Origin: Periplaneta americana
Taxonomy: Eukaryota > Arthropoda > Insecta > Blattodea > Blattidae
NCBI RefSeq assembly: GCF_040183065.1
Contig: NC_091131.1
Coordinates: 11,792,300 to 11,856,299, forward strand
Direction: 5' to 3'
Length of the DNA stretch: 64,000 nt
Position numbers and translations under genes: made by a program. The notes below the pieces were generated by a model that saw only the letters and a list, made by a program, of their open reading frames with translations, was not told where the DNA came from and made no database searches. The first letter of the stretch is position 1; each line of letters opens with the position of its first letter. Shown here piece after piece: positions 62,201 through 64,000 of the stretch.

Positions 62201-62433
62201 ATTAAAGGAATGTATAATTACTACATTTCGGCATAGCATGAAAGTAATTAAAAACGACGACGATGGTTGCCTCTGTACCTACTTGGTTGACGTGATCTTC
62301 ACTGCGCTGAGGCCGTGCAGTTTGGTGTCTATGAGGTCCAGGTTCAGGTTCACAGGCCTGCCCTCGCCCTCGTGCACGGAGATCTTGGTCACTGTCAACG
62401 GGTCCACGGGCAGGAGGCGGAAGCTGGGGATCC
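50881..62433 (-). CDS. takeout/JHBP-family secreted protein, gene B, partial (exons 3-6)
   Basis: Four exons on the minus strand (62433-62283, 57020-56887, 53612-53460, 51029-50881) join in frame through GT-AG borders to 587 bp, the last ~195 codons of a takeout/JHBP protein. Visible are GIPSFRLLPVDPL, the HEGEGRPVNL turn, NYVMDGKFLLLALKGEGK, ETHWNV, NLFNGDKVLGETTNK and a C-terminal REFFEELRPAIEET helix ending in KEMFS. Exons 3-5 have the same lengths and phases as gene A. The signal-peptide and cysteine-pair exons are not between 62434 and 64000, so they should lie beyond the window. AATAAA signals (reverse strand) at 50739-50744 and 50650-50655 follow the stop. The role, inferred from the family, is carriage of a small hydrophobic ligand. 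Confidence 0.92.
51310..52468. repeat. Old dispersed repeat
   Basis: The start AACTAGCCGTACCCGTGCGC and the end AGATTTATTATTAGTATAGA, with GAAATCCGTTCAGCCATTAT and a CAGACAGACAGACA run inside, are hallmarks of a widespread invertebrate repeat as I remember it. A (TTATA)n array (51715-51792) lies within. It fills much of gene B intron 5. Confidence 0.5.
52469..53459. other. Gene B intron 5, partly shared repeat
   Basis: Short similarities to the 17 kb region (GTATCGTTCGCCATTTGTTT at 52750, ATGTCGTAGCTCCTATGAT at 52828) suggest a common decayed element; no genes. Confidence 0.35.
53460..53612 (-). CDS. gene B exon 5
   Basis: The 153-bp exon (acceptor TTAACACAG, donor GTAAGT) encodes DVEVQMDLKAEPQ, ETHWNV, and NFDNLFNGDKVL. 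It matches gene A exon 5 in length, phase and the HWNV and NLFNG landmarks. Confidence 0.93.
53683..53791. repeat. Dispersed repeat (copy of 14489-14600)
   Basis: ATTGTTGTTTAGTCAACTGTCCGAAGACA through GGGCAGTTCCTGG. It is interrupted by the RTE-like LINE at 53792. Confidence 0.7.
53792..54328 (-). pseudogene. RTE-like LINE fragment, copy 4
   Basis: The reverse strand encodes [30 protein letters not shown] and the tail ending AAMNLRVP. It is flanked by an (ATA)n run (54330-54377) at its 5' side and by a different dispersed repeat at its 3' side (53683-53791). It is in gene B intron 4. Confidence 0.88.
54495..55565 (+). pseudogene. mariner transposase pseudogene
   Basis: Fragments in three frames give AARKQFVIEGDGVVSERVAQ, RWFQLFSNGEGDIEG, RRLSEELGTSKYTIQRHIKT, SSQQLEPVPEVLRENY, QDNTRNHNTRKT, and then PSGYHLFRFMTYFLRERNFQ and FVSKTRNWHR. 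The order follows a mariner transposase (helix-turn-helix, then catalytic D, then the DYHLF-like segment where the third D is now G). Many frameshifts and stops mark an old copy. It is in gene B intron 4. Confidence 0.8.
55566..56886. other. Gene B intron 4, nothing coding recognised
   Basis: AT-rich. A reverse ORF at 55895-55668 (RILYRSERSFNIDEITEACE) is unrecognised. No element ends were found. Confidence 0.3.
56887..57020 (-). CDS. gene B exon 4
   Basis: The 134-bp exon (acceptor TGTGACAG, donor GTACGT) encodes SDLDNKHVKADALLPEIIL and NYVMDGKFLLLALKGEGKA. A long (ATT)n run (57031-57085 in + coordinates) lies directly upstream of the acceptor, where the polypyrimidine tract would be. Confidence 0.93.
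57031..57085. repeat. (AAT)n microsatellite beside gene B exon 4
   Basis: About 18 units lie 10 bp from the exon 4 acceptor; on the coding strand it reads (ATT)n, forming the whole polypyrimidine region. Confidence 0.95.
57164..58239. mobile_element. TA-target TIR family, copy 3 (1,076 bp, inverted)
   Basis: Ends CAGGAACATCATTTTATTTT and AATAAAATGATGTCCCTG are flanked by TA. Its interior is the reverse complement of copies 2 and 4 (e.g. CGTCCATTTACGTACG, GTACGAAGGACGAAACTGG). It is in gene B intron 3. Confidence 0.88.
58430..59165 (-). pseudogene. Jockey/CR1-like LINE fragment
   Basis: The reverse strand reads WFSVNKLVLNCNKTSIIQFK, TTIKYLGLKIDNVLNWKNRI and LNSACFAIRAMQKI, the region after the RT catalytic box. 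Decayed frames continue to about 58480 with a ...NSLPIDIKSETQNIRLF-like tail. It is 5'-truncated by a (TA)n run at 59176-59238. Confidence 0.75.
59176..59238. repeat. (TA)n microsatellite
   Basis: About 31 TA units at the 5' truncation of a reverse-strand LINE. Confidence 0.97.
59755..60823. mobile_element. TA-target TIR family, copy 4 (1,069 bp)
   Basis: Starts CAGGGACATCATTTTATTTT and ends AAAATGATGTCCCTG, with TA on both sides (59753-59754, 60824-60825). It is in the same orientation as copies 1 and 2. A partial extra piece (AATAAGCTAAGACAGCCCAG) recurs at about 60948. Confidence 0.9.
60826..61689. other. Gene B intron 3, nothing recognised
   Basis: AT-rich; two GATGCAAAGTAACCC motifs (about 61028 and 61477) hint at an unrecognised repeat. 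Confidence 0.35.
61690..62235. repeat. Dispersed repeat, copy 2 (empty MITE site)
   Basis: It matches copy 1 from the CTATAATGGTAG hairpin to CATTTCGGCATAG. At 61932-61943 it has the uninterrupted sequence ATTGATTTTTTC where copy 1 carries the MITE. It ends about 47 bp from the gene B exon 3 donor. Confidence 0.82.
62283..62433 (-). CDS. gene B exon 3
   Basis: The 151-bp exon (acceptor GTCCCAG, donor GTAGGT) encodes GIPSFRLLPVDPLTVTKI through KLHGLSAVKITST. It is markedly GC-rich at third positions (runs of CTG, GTG, GAC, CTC) within AT-rich DNA, unlike the paralogous exon in gene A. A dispersed repeat ends about 45 bp past its donor and a (CATA)n array begins about 40 bp upstream of its acceptor. 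Confidence 0.93.
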
Positions 62434-62473
62434 CTGGGACATTGCAGTTTTATAATAAACTGTACATATATAA

Positions 62474-62568
62474 CATACATACATGCATGCATGCATACAT
62501 ACATACATACATACATACATACATACATACATACATACATACATACATACATACATACATACATACAA
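62474..62568. repeat. (CATA)n microsatellite
   Basis: About 95 bp of ACATAC units begin roughly 40 bp upstream of the gene B exon 3 acceptor. Open frames on both strands are artefacts. Confidence 0.97.
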
Positions 62569-63250
62569 GGCTTCAAAATAGTGTTGTATAATGTATATAA
62601 AAGATTCAACAAAGTTGATACGTTGTAAATAGTATTTTAAGAAAAATAGGTTAATTTGTTAAATAGTATACTTCTAAACATAGATTGTAAAAGGATTAAC
62701 TATAGTATTCATTGTTTTTTTAAATTTGTAAATAGAGAAACAGAACAGGCTCTAAAATAGTGTTGTACAATGTATTTAAAAGATTCAACAGTAGCATATA
62801 GTAGATGTTGACACGTTGTAAAAGTAAAGTTAAGGAAAATAGGTTAATTTGTTAAATAGTATTCTTCTAAACATAGTTTTTAAAATTATTAACAATGGTA
62901 TAGATTTTTTTTAAATTTGTAAACAGAAAAACAGAATAGGCTCTAAAATAGTGTTGTATAATGTATTTAAAAGATTCAACAGTAGCATAGATGTTAACAC
63001 TTTGTAAATAGTAAATTTAGGAAAAGTAGGTTAATTTGTTAAATAATAGTATATTTCTAATTATAGTTTTTAAAATTATTAACAATAGTATTGATTTTTT
63101 TGATCTGTAAATAGAAAAACGGAATAGGTACTAAAATAGTGTTGTACAAAGTATTTAAAAGATTCAACAGTAGCACAGATGTTAACATATTGTAAATAGT
63201 ATATTTAGGGAAAGTAGAATAGGCTAGCAATAATGTGTATACATTGTATT
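62569..63250. repeat. ~188-bp tandem repeat, four copies
   Basis: Copies start at 62569, 62748, 62939 and 63127 with GGCTCTAAAATAGTGTTGTA or variants; periods are 179, 191 and 188 bp, and the last copy is partial. AT-rich, satellite-like, in gene B intron 2. Confidence 0.9.
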
Positions 63251-63340
63251 CGGAAGAGTTAGCAATATTGTAATGTGTAGTCTACTAGCATGTAGTATTG
63301 CATTTTTGTAATGGAACATGCTTGTAAAGAAGGGTTAAAA

Positions 63341-63480
63341 ATACATACATACATACATACATACATACATACATACATACATACATACATACATACATAC
63401 ATACATACATACATACATACATACATACATACATACATACATACATACATACATACATACATACGTACGTACATACATAC
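63341..63480. repeat. (CATA)n microsatellite, second array
   Basis: About 140 bp of ACATAC units with two CGTA variants near the end. With the array at 62474 it brackets the 188-bp tandem repeat. Confidence 0.97.
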
Positions 63481-64000
63481 CTTTCTTTGCAGTTTTATAA
63501 TAAATGTACGGTTTTCTTGCAAATTAAATAAAAAGATTAACACGTAATCTTCTCGGCGTGCCAGTTGTCAGTTTCCGGTCGCTATTGGCACGCCGACAAG
63601 ATCACTTCGCCCACGCTTGCTTCACCACTGAAGATGTCTACCGTAGTTGTAAACGAAACCTCTGGATCCACCATTTAGAGCAGACCACTGTCTCTCAGAC
63701 TGGAGAATTCTAACTTTATTGACACCGACTGTGAAAATCTACACTCTAAAGGCCCATTCACAATTAAACTTAAACATAACCGTAACATAAAGACAGACGT
63801 TTACGGCCAGGTTACCAAATGAGATCATTCATGATGATTCATACAAACACTGACATTTACATTACTGTTAGACGTAATTTGGAAACAATATATACAGAGT
63901 GGGCACAAAGTCCCGTTACCCCCTATAAATACCTCAAGTATACACACTATGTAGGCCTATGTAATCACGGTCATAATACAGACATGTATCCACTTTACGC
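63481..64000. other. Gene B intron 2, nothing recognised
   Basis: No cysteine-pair exon of gene B is found here. A short inverted repeat (CGGCGTGCCA / TGGCACGCCG, about 63554 and 63585) is present. Confidence 0.45.

Noticed and set aside
62569-63250. CRISPR-like array
   Set aside because: The units are about 188 bp of continuous tandem repeat without spacers, in an insect genome.
62202-63547. Open frames with MYVC or IHTY repeats
   Set aside because: They arise from (CATA)n arrays. Only 62283-62433 on the minus strand is real coding sequence here.
63541-63700. Possible gene B exon 2
   Set aside because: No frame shows the CKRxDPxxxxC cysteine-pair motif with splice sites.

Overview
This is eukaryotic DNA, almost certainly an insect and probably a cockroach or close relative. 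It is AT-rich, has long introns with GT-AG borders, and is packed with transposable elements. The host assignment rests on a tRNA-derived SINE and an RTE-like LINE whose sequences I recall from cockroach genomes; that is memory, not a search.

The host genes are two paralogous members of the takeout / juvenile-hormone-binding-protein (JHBP) family, head to tail on the minus strand. Gene A (8994-45146) is complete in six exons. Its spliced 771 bp encode 256 residues with a signal peptide, the N-terminal cysteine pair, the C-terminal takeout motif and a TATA box (45193-45200). Gene B (50881-62433) shows its last four exons; its exons 1-2 must lie beyond 64000. Exons 3, 4 and 5 are 151, 134 and 153 bp in both genes with the same intron phases, which indicates gene duplication. 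The products are expected to be secreted carriers of small hydrophobic ligands.

Most other material is mobile DNA in introns and flanks. 1-9 kb: a TIR element, an RTE-like LINE fragment, a 24-bp minisatellite and a MADF-domain ORF inside a possible 3-kb element, and two head-to-head SINEs with target-site duplications (TSDs). 9-45 kb (gene A): microsatellites, a LINE, a solo LTR (TSD ATAT), a second LINE, a Tc1 element, an interrupted mariner, Penelope-type terminal repeats, a PIF/Harbinger-like element, a hAT element nested in a pogo-like element, an IR/DR Tc1 element with a nearly intact transposase, hAT remnants and BED-type zinc-finger ORFs, a hAT element with a perfect 8-bp TSD, an inverted repeat with tRNA-like ends, a 205-bp MITE, and the first copies of a TA-target element family. 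45-51 kb (intergenic): a second TIR-element copy, a hAT MITE, a LINE 3' end, and a Penelope-like element with a GIY-YIG endonuclease and a hammerhead-like core. 51-64 kb (gene B): a mariner pseudogene, more copies of the TA-target family, a LINE, a ~188-bp tandem array and (CATA)n arrays.

The strongest results are the two spliced takeout genes and a set of transposon insertions defined by matching TSDs or an empty site. I see no operon, CRISPR array or other prokaryotic system, and no canonical functional tRNA or rRNA gene.
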